64,000 bases of DNA from an uncultured Pseudoalteromonas sp. (lineage in GTDB: Bacteria > Pseudomonadota > Gammaproteobacteria > Enterobacterales > Alteromonadaceae): NCBI GenBank assembly GCA_947493455.1, contig CANLRB010000002.1, positions 1-64,000 on the forward strand, given 5' to 3'. The position numbers and the translations under genes were made by a program. Below the pieces are notes generated by a model. The model was given only the letters and a program-made list of their open reading frames with translations. It was not told the DNA's origin and did not search any database. Position 1 is the first letter of the stretch, and each line of letters starts with the position of its first letter. This document shows positions 55,618 to 64,000 of this stretch, piece by piece.

Positions 55618-56427
55618 ATGGCACTGATAGAAATCATTGTATTAGCCTTAATTCAAGGTTTAACTGAGTTTTTACCAATCTCGAGCTCAGGACATCTTAT
55701 ATTGCCAAGTCAAATCCTCGGATGGCAAGACCAAGGGCAAGCGTTTGATATCGCAGTTCATGTTGGCACCTTGGGCGCTGTTTTGATTTACTTTAGAGAA
55801 GACGTGATCTCGATTCTATCGGCTTGGTTTAAGTCTATTGCTGGAGGTGGTCATACTGCTGAGAGTAAACTCGGGTGGTATATTTTACTGGCAACCTTAC
55901 CGGCTGGAATTTTTGGTGCCTTGGCACAAGATGCAATAAAAATGTACTCGCGAGATGCCGCGGTGATCGCAACTACGACTATCGTTTTTGGTTTGCTACT
56001 TTGGTACGCCGATGTTAAAGCAAAAGAAAATAAGAAAATTACCGACTTAACTTGGAAGTCGTCGTTGATTATTGGTATTACGCAAGCGATTGCGATGATA
56101 CCGGGCACGTCGCGTTCTGGTATTACGATTACGGCGGGATTGATGTTAGGGCTTGATAAAAAAAGCGCAGCGCGTTTTTCGTTTTTAATGTCAATTCCTG
56201 TGATAGGCGGTATTGGTTTGGTGAGTACGATTTCGATGATTAAAGATGGCGTAGATGTTGACTGGAACGCACTTATCTGGGGAACCGGGTTATCGTTTGT
56301 GTCGGCATATGCGTGCATTTTCCTGTTCTTAAAATTCATCGAACGGATGGGCATGTTACCATTTGTGATTTATCGTTTAGTGCTTGGCGCCACGCTGTTT
56401 GCACTGATTGGATTTGGTATTATTTAA
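55618..56427 (+). CDS. uppP: Undecaprenyl-diphosphatase
   Basis: A 269-residue integral membrane enzyme that recycles undecaprenyl pyrophosphate for peptidoglycan, also giving bacitracin resistance. The two active-site motifs are present: LTEFLPISSSGHLILP (E/QxxxE-type region) and the P-loop-like PGTSRSGITIT. About eight helices, as usual for BacA proteins. The ATG at 55618 follows the folK stop directly, so folB-folK-uppP form one operon that ends at the palindromic terminator at 56438. Confidence 0.97.
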   Translation: MALIEIIVLALIQGLTEFLPISSSGHLILPSQILGWQDQGQAFDIAVHVGTLGAVLIYFREDVISILSAWFKSIAGGGHTAESKLGWYILLATLPAGIFGALAQDAIKMYSRDAAVIATTTIVFGLLLWYADVKAKENKKITDLTWKSSLIIGITQAIAMIPGTSRSGITITAGLMLGLDKKSAARFSFLMSIPVIGGIGLVSTISMIKDGVDVDWNALIWGTGLSFVSAYACIFLFLKFIERMGMLPFVIYRLVLGATLFALIGFGII

Positions 56428-56437
56428 ACAGACTCAA

Positions 56438-56471
56438 TTGTAAAAAAGTGGGTTAACCCACTTTTTTACAA
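56438..56471. terminator. 34-bp perfect palindrome, bidirectional terminator of uppP and cca
   Basis: Arms of 17 bases (ttgtaaaaaagtgggtt and aacccacttttttacaa) meet with no spacer. Each strand gives a G/C-rich core and T6 tail. It includes the cca stop codon at 56466-56468. Confidence 0.9.
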
Positions 56472-57569
56472 TGAATCAGCAATAATTTGCTGCCGCCGTT
56501 TATCGAGCTGATTTTTTATTTCCGCCCCTTTAAAACCCTGTTTTATAATTTCTTGTACATCAATAGCTGCAACATGTAGTGCGATGCTACGAATTTTTTC
56601 TGCTATTTGATTTGCCTTTGTACTCAATACTGAAAAGGTATCGAGAAAAATCGATAAACGCTCTTGTCTGCGCCATAAGTCCGCGCTATTAAATAGTTGT
56701 AAAATAATCTCTTTATCAAGACGTGTTAGTAATTGATTGTGAAACTCGTTAAATAAAACCAGTGCGTCACTGTAGCGTTTAGGAAGCCGTAAATGGCTTG
56801 TTAAGGCAACTACTTGCTCCGGGTTAAGCGTTTTTAACCACAGGCAAAATTGGGCTATTTGGAAAGATTCGGACTGCGCATCAAGTGCTGCGATTTGTTG
56901 TTTAAGCGCATCACTGGCATGCTGATGCCAATTTTTTTCAAGTGACGGTACCACGTGCGCTAAAGCACCTATTTGCGATAACACATCGCAAAATATGTAA
57001 ATGGCACCATCTTCTAAACTCTTTTCTATTTCTTTCCAAACCCGTTCTTTAGTGAGGGTATTTATTTCGCCGCGTGCTACCATGCTGGTCATTAACGCTA
57101 AGGTTTCAGGGGCGATTTTAAAGTCCAAATAATGATAGCGGGCGGCAAAGCGAGCGACGCGCAAAATACGCAATGGATCTTCACAAAATGCGTCGCTTAC
57201 ATGACGCAGCAGTTTGTCATGCAAATCTTGTTGTCCGTTGTACGGGTCAATCAGGGTTGAATTATCATCAAATGCCATGGCGTTGATGGTTAAATCGCGA
57301 CGGATTAAATCTTCTTCTAAGCTGATTGACGGTGAAAAATCACAAATAAACCCCGTATAGCCTTGTCCTTGTTTACGTTCGGTACGTGCAAGCGCATATT
57401 CATCTTTGCTCTGTGGGTGCAAAAAAACGGGGAAGTCGTTACCAACTTGTTGATACCCGAGCGCGATTAACTGTTCTGGGGTTGCGCCAACCACCACGTA
57501 GTCTCTTTCTTTAACCGGGCGTTTGAGCAGCGTATCGCGCACGGCGCCGCCCACTAAATAAACTTGCAT
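56466..57569 (-). CDS. cca: CCA-adding tRNA nucleotidyltransferase (short form)
   Basis: A 367-residue class II CCA enzyme that adds or repairs the 3' CCA of tRNAs. MQVYLVGGAVRDTLL, the catalytic DYVVVG with EYALARTERK, DLTINAMAFD and DPLRILRVARFAARY are the nucleotidyltransferase and neck motifs. E. coli CCA has 412 residues with an HD phosphohydrolase domain; here no HDxGK-like site is seen, so the protein belongs to the shorter form without that domain. Its stop codon lies inside the palindrome shared with uppP. Confidence 0.94.
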   Translation of the reverse strand: MQVYLVGGAVRDTLLKRPVKERDYVVVGATPEQLIALGYQQVGNDFPVFLHPQSKDEYALARTERKQGQGYTGFICDFSPSISLEEDLIRRDLTINAMAFDDNSTLIDPYNGQQDLHDKLLRHVSDAFCEDPLRILRVARFAARYHYLDFKIAPETLALMTSMVARGEINTLTKERVWKEIEKSLEDGAIYIFCDVLSQIGALAHVVPSLEKNWHQHASDALKQQIAALDAQSESFQIAQFCLWLKTLNPEQVVALTSHLRLPKRYSDALVLFNEFHNQLLTRLDKEIILQLFNSADLWRRQERLSIFLDTFSVLSTKANQIAEKIRSIALHVAAIDVQEIIKQGFKGAEIKNQLDKRRQQIIADSL

Positions 57570-57706
57570 AGCTATTTCACACTGATTTTGGAAGAGTTAG
57601 TTTATCATAGTTTTGCTTTTCGGCATGACTTGCTATGATAGTGCGCAAATTAAAATCAATTGGTTTGGTTTAGCTTTGCTCTGCTACCCATTACAGGAAA
57701 AAAAGT

Positions 57707-58615
57707 GTGTATTTAAATTATTTCGGTTTAACTGAGCAGCCTTTTTCAATTGCCCCCAACCCAGATTATTTATTTTTGAGTGATCGACATAAAGAGGCAC
57801 TCGCCCATTTAACTCACGGCTTAGGTGATGCGGGCGGATTTGTACTGCTAACAGGTGAAGTTGGCACGGGAAAAACAACCGTGACGCGACGCATGCTCGA
57901 TGCATTGACCGCGCAAACTCAAGTCGCGTTTATTTTAAATCCTGCTTTATCGGAGCTTGAGCTGCTCGCGAGCATTTGTGATGAACTGGGCATTAAGTAC
58001 AAAAAGCTAGACGAAAATTTAAAAGCGTTGACCGATAAACTAAAAGCACATTTGTTGAAAAACCACAAAAAAGATATGACGACGATGCTGGTGATTGATG
58101 AAGCACAGCATTTAAGCGGCGCTGCGTTAGAGCAATTACGTTTGTTGACCAACCTAGAAACAAATCAGCGCAAGTTATTGCAAATCATTTTAGTGGGACA
58201 ACCTGAGTTACAGCAGTTGCTCAAACGCAATGAGTTAAGGCAGCTTGCGCAGCGCATAACAGCGCGCTACCACTTATTACCGCTCACTGAGGCACAGGTT
58301 TTTGCTTATATTCAACATCGTCTTGCAATCGCAGGGTTTAATGGCCAACTTTTTGAACAGCGCGCAATTAAAATGATCCATCAATTGACTGGCGGCATAC
58401 CGCGTTTGATTAACTTGTTATGCGACCGTAGTTTAATGGGTTGTGTTGCACATAATCAGCGCATGGTGAGTGCCAAAATTGTTAAACAGGCTTCAACTGA
58501 ATTGTTGCCACTTGAAGATCAAGTTGTCGAGTCAAAAGTAAGTACGAATTTTATGTATATTAGTGCTGCAGTGCTCATGTTAGCGGCTGGCTTTGCGCTT
58601 TCGTACTATACCTAG
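57707..58615 (+). CDS. GspA/ExeA-like AAA ATPase
   Basis: A 302-residue inner-membrane ATPase. The GTG at 57707 is taken because AGGA lies just upstream and it gives the family N-terminus (M)YLNYFGLTEQPFSIAPNPDYLFLS. Walker A is GEVGTGKTT and Walker B TMLVIDEAQHL. A C-terminal membrane helix (about 282-300) is present. Full ExeA/GspA proteins have a periplasmic peptidoglycan-binding domain after that helix; here the protein ends directly after it. With GspB next door it probably helps place the type II secretin in the wall or assembles a similar machine. An MshM-like pilus role is an alternative. Confidence 0.88.
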   Translation: MYLNYFGLTEQPFSIAPNPDYLFLSDRHKEALAHLTHGLGDAGGFVLLTGEVGTGKTTVTRRMLDALTAQTQVAFILNPALSELELLASICDELGIKYKKLDENLKALTDKLKAHLLKNHKKDMTTMLVIDEAQHLSGAALEQLRLLTNLETNQRKLLQIILVGQPELQQLLKRNELRQLAQRITARYHLLPLTEAQVFAYIQHRLAIAGFNGQLFEQRAIKMIHQLTGGIPRLINLLCDRSLMGCVAHNQRMVSAKIVKQASTELLPLEDQVVESKVSTNFMYISAAVLMLAAGFALSYYT

Positions 58616-58637
58616 TCGCAGTATAAATAGGTTTTTT

Positions 58638-59510
58638 ATGTCATATATATTAGATGCACTGAAACAAAATGAACAAAGTAGTGGCGCGATGCAAGGTCAA
58701 AATACCATGCATGAACAATATTACGAAACACAAAAACAGCTTCAAAAATACCGTAAAATTTCACTGGTACTGTTATTGATTATTATTTCAATGGCAGGTT
58801 TTTTTGTTGGAAAATATGTACAAAAAAGTGAACAACAAATCGTTGAAGCACAGCCTGTGCAAAAAGGCACAGCGTTAGTCGAAAACAAACAAGCTACAAA
58901 TAGCGCGACAACAGAAGTGGTTGTGCCACAGATTCAAAACCAAGTTGTGGTTGCTCAGCCGACAGCAAGCCCTGCGGCTAACCCCGTTTCACAACCGATT
59001 GAATCGGAGCAAGCTAAAACGCAGCAAGCGGTGCAAAATAATCCAACTCCGGCGAACAACATCAATATTGTTGGTGACAAATTAAGCGCAGAAAATGACG
59101 ATGTCGATTTATCACAATATCGCGTTGTTGGTGAACCCCTACAGATACAGCCAAAAGAACAACAATTCCAACCCTCTTCTGAGTTAGAAATGGCATTTTC
59201 AGAGGCATTTAATGAAGTCGACCAACAAAATACGAATGAAGTTGTCAGCGCGTCTAAGCTTTCGGCTGAAGTTACACCAATAAACTTACTCCCATCGTCA
59301 ATTCAATCGCAAATTCCACCTATGATTTATCAGGCGCATATTCATGCATCTATTTCTGAACGCAGCTGGATAAAAATTAATGGCAAAGAATTACGTCAAG
59401 GAGACTTATTCCAAGATATTCGCATTATTGAAATTGCTTCTGAGCAAACTGTGATGCGCTATCAAGGATATTTATTTAGTATTCGCGCGATGGAAGATTG
59501 GCAATACTAA
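58638..59510 (+). CDS. gspB: General secretion pathway protein B (GspB)
   Basis: The product is 290 residues from the ATG at 58638 (family N-terminus MSYILDALKQNEQ); an in-frame extension overlaps the upstream gene. Membrane helix at about 41-60 (ISLVLLLIIISMAGFFVGKYV), a long Gln/Pro-rich linker, and a C-terminal T2SSB domain (INLLPSSIQSQIPPMIYQAHIHASISERSWIKINGKELRQGD). GspB pairs with GspA to span the wall and guide secretin assembly in type II secretion. It follows the GspA-like gene by 22 bases. The secreted subtilases in this window are natural clients of that system. Confidence 0.92.
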   Translation: MSYILDALKQNEQSSGAMQGQNTMHEQYYETQKQLQKYRKISLVLLLIIISMAGFFVGKYVQKSEQQIVEAQPVQKGTALVENKQATNSATTEVVVPQIQNQVVVAQPTASPAANPVSQPIESEQAKTQQAVQNNPTPANNINIVGDKLSAENDDVDLSQYRVVGEPLQIQPKEQQFQPSSELEMAFSEAFNEVDQQNTNEVVSASKLSAEVTPINLLPSSIQSQIPPMIYQAHIHASISERSWIKINGKELRQGDLFQDIRIIEIASEQTVMRYQGYLFSIRAMEDWQY

Positions 59511-59560
59511 TTCGTTATTTTTAGGTTAGTGGCCTTTAAAATGACGCGGTATTTTCTATA

Positions 59561-60718
59561 TTAAAGCAAGGTGTCAATTTCAAGGTCGTATTTTTGGCGC
59601 CTTACGGTACTGTCAATCGCGTCGTCGCTTTGTGTGAGATCGATAATACTGTGCTTAAGGTGATGGTTAAACGCCAAATTGTAGAAAGCTTTGACCTTAG
59701 GTTGAGTCGGCGTTTCAGAGTCGCATTCAAGCACCAAGGCTAAGCGTTTTGACTTTAGTTTGACCAAGCTGCCCGCCGGGTATACCCCAATTGCTTTGAC
59801 AAGCGTGGTAATGCTGTCAGGATCAAAATGAATGGGAGAGTGATCCATCATTTGGCGTATCACTTGAGTGATACCGAGGGCTCTGATTTGATCGAAACCA
59901 AAAACGAGCGCATCGTACTGTAGTGCGACATTAAATAAGTTTTGATTTTCGCTCAATGAATCTATTGTCAGTTGCCGAGGGTAACCACTGCCATCAAGAC
60001 GTTCTGCTTGGTTTTTAATTAGCTCAATGGTTATTGGCGATGGCTCACAGCTCAAAGCGATTAGGCGCAAACATAAATCAATGTGCTTTTGCTTTTTGAC
60101 TTGATATAGTTTCGGCAAGGTTGCAGTGATAGCTTGCAGCTCTTTATTGACTAATAGTCGACCGAGCGGTGATAAAACTGCCGCAAGAATAATCTCTGTT
60201 GCTTGCTTTTGGTCTTTTTTAAGGTAATGACATATTTGCGTCATGGTAATGGCGAAACGCATCATATGGGCACTAATATCGGTACCATCAAATTTACTCC
60301 TTATGAGGCAGGCTAAACAATGATGGTGGCGCGCAGTGAGATGAAAGCACATTTGTGCGAGGCGTTCGAGCCCTAACATATCGATAGGCTGCTGCAATCG
60401 AGCGCGCTTGAGGTTATCGTTGATACCTGCTTCAAATTCACTCACAAACTCCGTGCATTCAATAACTGCATCGGTAAAGGGTAAGGTTTTAAGTTGCGCT
60501 TGTCGGAGATGTTTTTCTTGCGAGTCATCTTGTTCAAAGGTGCTGCGATCGGTGTCTATAATAACTTCGATAACGCCTTTTTTCTTTAAGTCGTTTAACG
60601 CAAATATGTTTTTGACCAATCCATTTTGCACGACATGCACATCGCCGAGCTGTTTTGAGACAGACTCAACAAAAGCGCCGACTTGTAATTTGGTAATAGG
60701 GATCCGTTTTTGTGCCAT
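59561..60718 (-). CDS. Degenerate HD-GYP paralogue with DUF3391 domain
   Basis: A 385-residue protein with the same layout as its upstream neighbour: an N-terminal DUF3391-type domain (ITKLQVGAFVESVSKQ, DLKKKGVIEVIIDTD) and an HD-GYP-type domain. The metal-binding HD is lost: the HDIGK position reads SPLGR (183-187). The later motif is partly kept as NQAERLDGSGYP (236-247; HHERLDGSGYP in the active one, so the first two histidines are N-Q). It is very likely enzymatically dead and may act as receptor or regulator of cyclic-di-GMP signalling. It starts 2 bases after the active paralogue and is cotranscribed with it. Confidence 0.85.
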   Translation of the reverse strand: MAQKRIPITKLQVGAFVESVSKQLGDVHVVQNGLVKNIFALNDLKKKGVIEVIIDTDRSTFEQDDSQEKHLRQAQLKTLPFTDAVIECTEFVSEFEAGINDNLKRARLQQPIDMLGLERLAQMCFHLTARHHHCLACLIRSKFDGTDISAHMMRFAITMTQICHYLKKDQKQATEIILAAVLSPLGRLLVNKELQAITATLPKLYQVKKQKHIDLCLRLIALSCEPSPITIELIKNQAERLDGSGYPRQLTIDSLSENQNLFNVALQYDALVFGFDQIRALGITQVIRQMMDHSPIHFDPDSITTLVKAIGVYPAGSLVKLKSKRLALVLECDSETPTQPKVKAFYNLAFNHHLKHSIIDLTQSDDAIDSTVRRQKYDLEIDTLL

Positions 60719-60720
60719 AG

Positions 60721-61923
60721 TTAAGTTATAAATGCGTTCCTAAAAAACTTCATTAAATCAATATTAAACTCTTCAGGTTTAATGGAGGCTTCAAGTTCAT
60801 CATTTACTTTACTACTTGCTAAGTCAATATCTTTAACTTCGGTGTAGTGGCGGTGTTTGGCACTATAAAATACTTTAACGACGGGTTTTAGTGGTGCGTC
60901 AAAATTACTTTTTGCAACGATCCCCAGCTTTTCGCTCTTTAATTTAACGAGTGTACCTACTGGGTGAACACCGACACACTTTATAAATTTGTTCACTAAA
61001 TCAAGGTCAAACCCATGAGGGCAATCGTTACGTAAAATTTTAAACGCATTAATTGGATTCATACCGTCTTTATAAACGCGTTTGGCGGTCAGAGCGTCAT
61101 AGACATCGACAATCGAAATCATACGAACATATTGGCTGAGTTGTTCACCTTGAAGTGCAAACGGATAGCCGCTGCCGTCTAATCGTTCGTGGTGAAAGCC
61201 TGCTATTTCGACTGCTATTTCAGAGAGTCCTGCCTCAAGTAGTATTTCGTGGCTATATTTTGCATGCTGTTTTACTTCATTAAACTCTGCTTCGGTCAAT
61301 TTACCTGGTTTGTTAAGAATATGGTCAGGTACTTTAATTTTGCCAATATCATGCAATAGCGCACCCGAGGCAAGTTCATGAATGATATCGCGCTCAATGC
61401 CTAAATGCTTGGCAAATATTGTCATTAATACTGAGACATTAACCGAGTGCTCCAGTAAGTAAGCGTCTTTTTCTCGAATACGAGTGATACATGCGAGGGC
61501 ATCTTGGTTGCGAAATACTGAATCGATAAACCCATTTGCTACTTCTTTAAATGGCTCGACATTGATTCGCTTGCCGTCTTTTATATCTTGGAACGCCTTT
61601 GATTGTAGCTGTTTGGCTTCGTTGTAAAGGGTTTGCGCTTTATTTATTTCACTATTGAACGATACTTGAGGTTTGGTTGGGTCAAAAACGGCCGGTTCGC
61701 CCTCGATATCGGCGGGTGTGGGGTTCTCAGTTTGTTGTTCGTCATGTAGCGTCTTATCTGGGTCGATTTCGACTTCTTCAATGCCGGCAGCAACAAGCTT
61801 ATCAATCGCTGCTTGCGACTTTACCCAACCCTGATTGGCAATCTTATAGCTTCCTTTTTGCTTTGTTACACTCTCGACAAACATGCCAGGTAAAAGTGAC
61901 GAGACCGATATTTTTTTTAGCAT
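60721..61923 (-). CDS. HD-GYP cyclic-di-GMP phosphodiesterase with DUF3391 domain
   Basis: A 400-residue cytoplasmic protein. The DUF3391 domain (SSLLPGMFVESVTKQKGSYKIANQG) occupies about residues 1-125, then HD-GYP 135-330 with HS (159-160), HDIGK (191-195), the metal-binding H220 region and HHERLDGSGYP (244-254). All catalytic features look intact; such proteins hydrolyse cyclic di-GMP to GMP. It is transcribed with the degenerate paralogue downstream, 2 bases apart, which suggests they arose by tandem duplication. The partner pair may work as an enzyme and its regulator; this is inference. Confidence 0.93.
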   Translation of the reverse strand: MLKKISVSSLLPGMFVESVTKQKGSYKIANQGWVKSQAAIDKLVAAGIEEVEIDPDKTLHDEQQTENPTPADIEGEPAVFDPTKPQVSFNSEINKAQTLYNEAKQLQSKAFQDIKDGKRINVEPFKEVANGFIDSVFRNQDALACITRIREKDAYLLEHSVNVSVLMTIFAKHLGIERDIIHELASGALLHDIGKIKVPDHILNKPGKLTEAEFNEVKQHAKYSHEILLEAGLSEIAVEIAGFHHERLDGSGYPFALQGEQLSQYVRMISIVDVYDALTAKRVYKDGMNPINAFKILRNDCPHGFDLDLVNKFIKCVGVHPVGTLVKLKSEKLGIVAKSNFDAPLKPVVKVFYSAKHRHYTEVKDIDLASSKVNDELEASIKPEEFNIDLMKFFRNAFIT

Positions 61924-62036
61924 AAGATACCAATTTTGACTCTAAGTAACTTTAAATTTAGCAAAAGCCCAATACTTAATCATGTTAATTTAGACAATTT
62001 TTTACTCGTAGTTGATCTCCATTAATGCTTTAAAAA

Positions 62037-62063
62037 AAAGGAGCCAATTTGCGGCTCCTTTTA
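62037..62063 (-). terminator. Rho-independent terminator after putA
   Basis: Stem aaaaggagcc/ggctcctttt (10 bp), loop aatttgc, followed on the minus strand by a run of T. Confidence 0.85.
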
Positions 62064-62081
62064 AACGGTTATTTTTAACGC

Positions 62082-64000
62082 TTACTCGTCGTCTTCTGTT
62101 AGCGTCATTAGGGATGTATTACCGCCCGATGCGGTCGTATCAATACTGACCGTTTTTTCAGTCACTAGACGTGTGATTAAGGTATCGTAATACTCTGAAC
62201 TAATGACTGGTAAAATAGCGCCCTCACGTGCCGCTAAATGTTCGTTCATATAGCTCTTGCGTTGGCATGCATTACCGATTACTGCACCTGCTAAATGCGG
62301 ATGTGCCAGTAGCGATGATAATTGGTTTAGTTTAGCAACCTGTAACACACCTTCTGCAATGCCGCAGTCGGTGAATTGCTTACGAAATGCAATTGCTTCA
62401 TCGTGGAATAGTTCTGACACCACAGTAACGACTGTATTACCTGCAGCAAGTGCTGTGATAATAGACATGACCCAAAAATGGAAAGACGTATCTTTGTCGG
62501 CGTAACAAACCACACAGCCACGCGGTTCAAGGTAAAGTGTATTTGATTCACCTGTTGGACCCGGCAGCGTGATACCTTGCTCCATACGCGATTCAAGCTT
62601 GATGAGCTGTGCACGTGCATCGCTCAATGTTTTTGCTAAATCGTCAGCAAATTCGTCCATCATAGTGACAGTCGCAAGTTTAGCGAGTAACTGACGTACC
62701 GCAGATACACGGTCGTTTAAGCTAGTTGCACGCCATAGCTTTTCGTCGCGAATTGAATTTAGCATCAATTGATTTACTTGAACTGCCGTGCCTGGGAACA
62801 CTTGCATTTCTTGTTCATTCAATTTGATATCGGTCGCTTGAGTGTTTTGCTCAGAGGTTTTATCTTTTACTAAACGGGTTAGATAGTTTGGACCACCGGC
62901 TTTTGGACCTGTGCCAGATAATCCGCGGCCACCAAATGGTTGTACACCAACGACGGCACCAATCATATTACGGTTGATATAGATGTTACCTGCACGAGAC
63001 TGTTTAGCGAGATAATTTGCACGCTCTTCAATTCGTGAGTGAATGCCCATGGTTAACCCAAAACCTGTGCTATTTACTTGATTGATCACATTATCAACTT
63101 CCGTGCCCTTAAAGCGGATAACGTGTACGCACGGACCGAAAACTTCTTGTTTAAGCACAGACAAGTCACTGATTTCGTATAGGCGCGGCGCAAAGAAGTA
63201 ATGCTTTTCAGGCAAGTTCGCTGGCATCTCACACTCGTGATGCAGTGTCGCTTTACCTTTTAAGTATTCAACGTGCTCATTTAGCGCATCAAGTGCTTTT
63301 TGGTCAATCACCGGGCCAACATCAGTTGACAACAAGGTCGGGTCGCCAATGTGAAGCTCTTTCATGGCACCTTTAATCATATTAATGACTTTATCTGCAA
63401 TTTCTTCTTGCACAAATAACACGCGAAGTGCTGAACAGCGTTGACCTGCTGATTGGAAGCCTGACGAGATAACATCGTCAACTACTTGCTCAGGAAGTGC
63501 GGTTGAATCAACGATCATACAGTTTTGGCCACCCGTTTCGGCAATTAATGGCACCTGATCGCCGCCACGCTCTGCTAATGTTTGCGCGATACGCGTGCCC
63601 GTTTCCGTTGAACCCGTAAACATAACTGCTTGCACACGCTCGTCAGGAATGATCACTTGACCTACTTTACTACCGCGCGCAATAACAGGCAGTACAACGT
63701 TTTCTGGTAAGCCAATTTCACGCATTAACTCAATGGTGCGAAGTGCAACCAAGGACGTTTGCTCAGCTGGCTTGGCAAGTACCGTGTTACCGGTTGCGAT
63801 GGCAGCAGCCACTTGGCCTAAGAAGATTGCTAGTGGGAAGTTCCATGGACTGATACATAAAATAACGCCACGTGCTTCAAAGCGCTCATCAGCTGCAAGC
63901 TCTTCGGCACGCACTGCATAATAGCGGCAGAAATCAACGGCTTCACGCACTTCGTCAATACAGTCTTGAGCAACTTTGCCTGCTTCTTTCATACAAAGGG
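62082..64000 (-). CDS. putA: Proline utilisation protein PutA, C-terminal part (gene runs off the right edge)
   Basis: The frame is open to the window end, so only the C-terminal portion is visible (about 640 residues of an expected 1000-1300). It covers the L-glutamate-gamma-semialdehyde dehydrogenase domain: the NAD site ILCISPWNFPLAIFLGQVAAAI and GSTETGTRIAQ, the general base in AETGGQN, and the catalytic Cys in SAGQRCSALRV. An ALDH-superfamily-like C-terminal domain (from about VFPGTAVQVNQL to the end) is the mark of long trifunctional or type B PutA proteins. The enzyme oxidises proline to glutamate, channelling the intermediate between two sites. Whether an N-terminal DNA-binding domain exists cannot be seen here. 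Confidence 0.93.
   Translation of the reverse strand, partial: LCMKEAGKVAQDCIDEVREAVDFCRYYAVRAEELAADERFEARGVILCISPWNFPLAIFLGQVAAAIATGNTVLAKPAEQTSLVALRTIELMREIGLPENVVLPVIARGSKVGQVIIPDERVQAVMFTGSTETGTRIAQTLAERGGDQVPLIAETGGQNCMIVDSTALPEQVVDDVISSGFQSAGQRCSALRVLFVQEEIADKVINMIKGAMKELHIGDPTLLSTDVGPVIDQKALDALNEHVEYLKGKATLHHECEMPANLPEKHYFFAPRLYEISDLSVLKQEVFGPCVHVIRFKGTEVDNVINQVNSTGFGLTMGIHSRIEERANYLAKQSRAGNIYINRNMIGAVVGVQPFGGRGLSGTGPKAGGPNYLTRLVKDKTSEQNTQATDIKLNEQEMQVFPGTAVQVNQLMLNSIRDEKLWRATSLNDRVSAVRQLLAKLATVTMMDEFADDLAKTLSDARAQLIKLESRMEQGITLPGPTGESNTLYLEPRGCVVCYADKDTSFHFWVMSIITALAAGNTVVTVVSELFHDEAIAFRKQFTDCGIAEGVLQVAKLNQLSSLLAHPHLAGAVIGNACQRKSYMNEHLAAREGAILPVISSEYYDTLITRLVTEKTVSIDTTASGGNTSLMTLTEDDE

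Noticed and set aside
55851-56354. 167-residue minus-strand open frame opposite uppP
   Set aside because: Shadow of the uppP reading frame; no ribosome binding site and no family features.

Overview
This window looks like the chromosome of a marine gammaproteobacterium of the order Alteromonadales, most likely Pseudoalteromonas or a close relative. The evidence is the moderate A+T content, the rpsU-yqeY-dnaG-rpoD macromolecular synthesis block followed by tsaD, plsY, folB-folK-uppP and cca, the dusB-fis pair, the purH/purD pair, very large secreted subtilases with a C-terminal sorting tail, a large TonB-dependent receptor and many cyclic-di-GMP proteins. The species call is inference; no 16S rRNA or tRNA gene was seen.

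Positions 1-38000 are mostly accessory. The window opens inside a gene that is almost entirely a 12/16-residue tandem peptide repeat with an invariant RGGGVIK core, followed 14 bases later by a small membrane protein. Next come a chemotaxis receptor, rsuA, a TonB-dependent receptor broken by a frameshift, a ToxR-like membrane regulator with a beta-propeller, and an outer-membrane barrel. A tightly coupled four-gene operon follows (conserved unknown, LysE exporter, gamma-glutamylcyclotransferase fold, beta-lactamase-fold hydrolase), then a histone-deacetylase-family amidohydrolase. The 1275-residue subtilase carries a run of ten G inside its catalytic domain. After two small proteins there is a five-gene efflux operon read leftwards (MacA-like adaptor, ATPase, long permease, sigma-54 response regulator, histidine kinase). 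It is preceded by a near-perfect sigma-54 promoter and two dyad sites. A second subtilase-like protein has lost all three catalytic residues. A second ToxR-like/propeller regulator and a CBS-PAS-GGDEF-EAL protein follow.

Positions 38000-64000 are mainly housekeeping: a DUF2797 protein, a membrane GGDEF-EAL protein with both active sites degenerate, purD, a lipoprotein-like methyltransferase, purH, fis, dusB, prmA, rpoD, dnaG, yqeY, rpsU, tsaD, plsY, folB, folK, uppP, cca, a GspA-like/GspB pair, an inactive and an active HD-GYP protein side by side, and the C-terminal two thirds or so of putA running off the right edge.

Two themes recur. Catalytically dead paralogues sit near active ones (subtilase, GGDEF-EAL, HD-GYP). 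Secretion and the cell surface are prominent (subtilases with CTERM tails, GspAB, TonB receptor, barrel, MacAB-type pump). The best candidates for something undescribed are the RGGGVIK repeat protein with its membrane partner, the pseudo-subtilase, and the sigma-54-controlled self-contained pump operon. Gene functions come from recognisable motifs; no database search was run.
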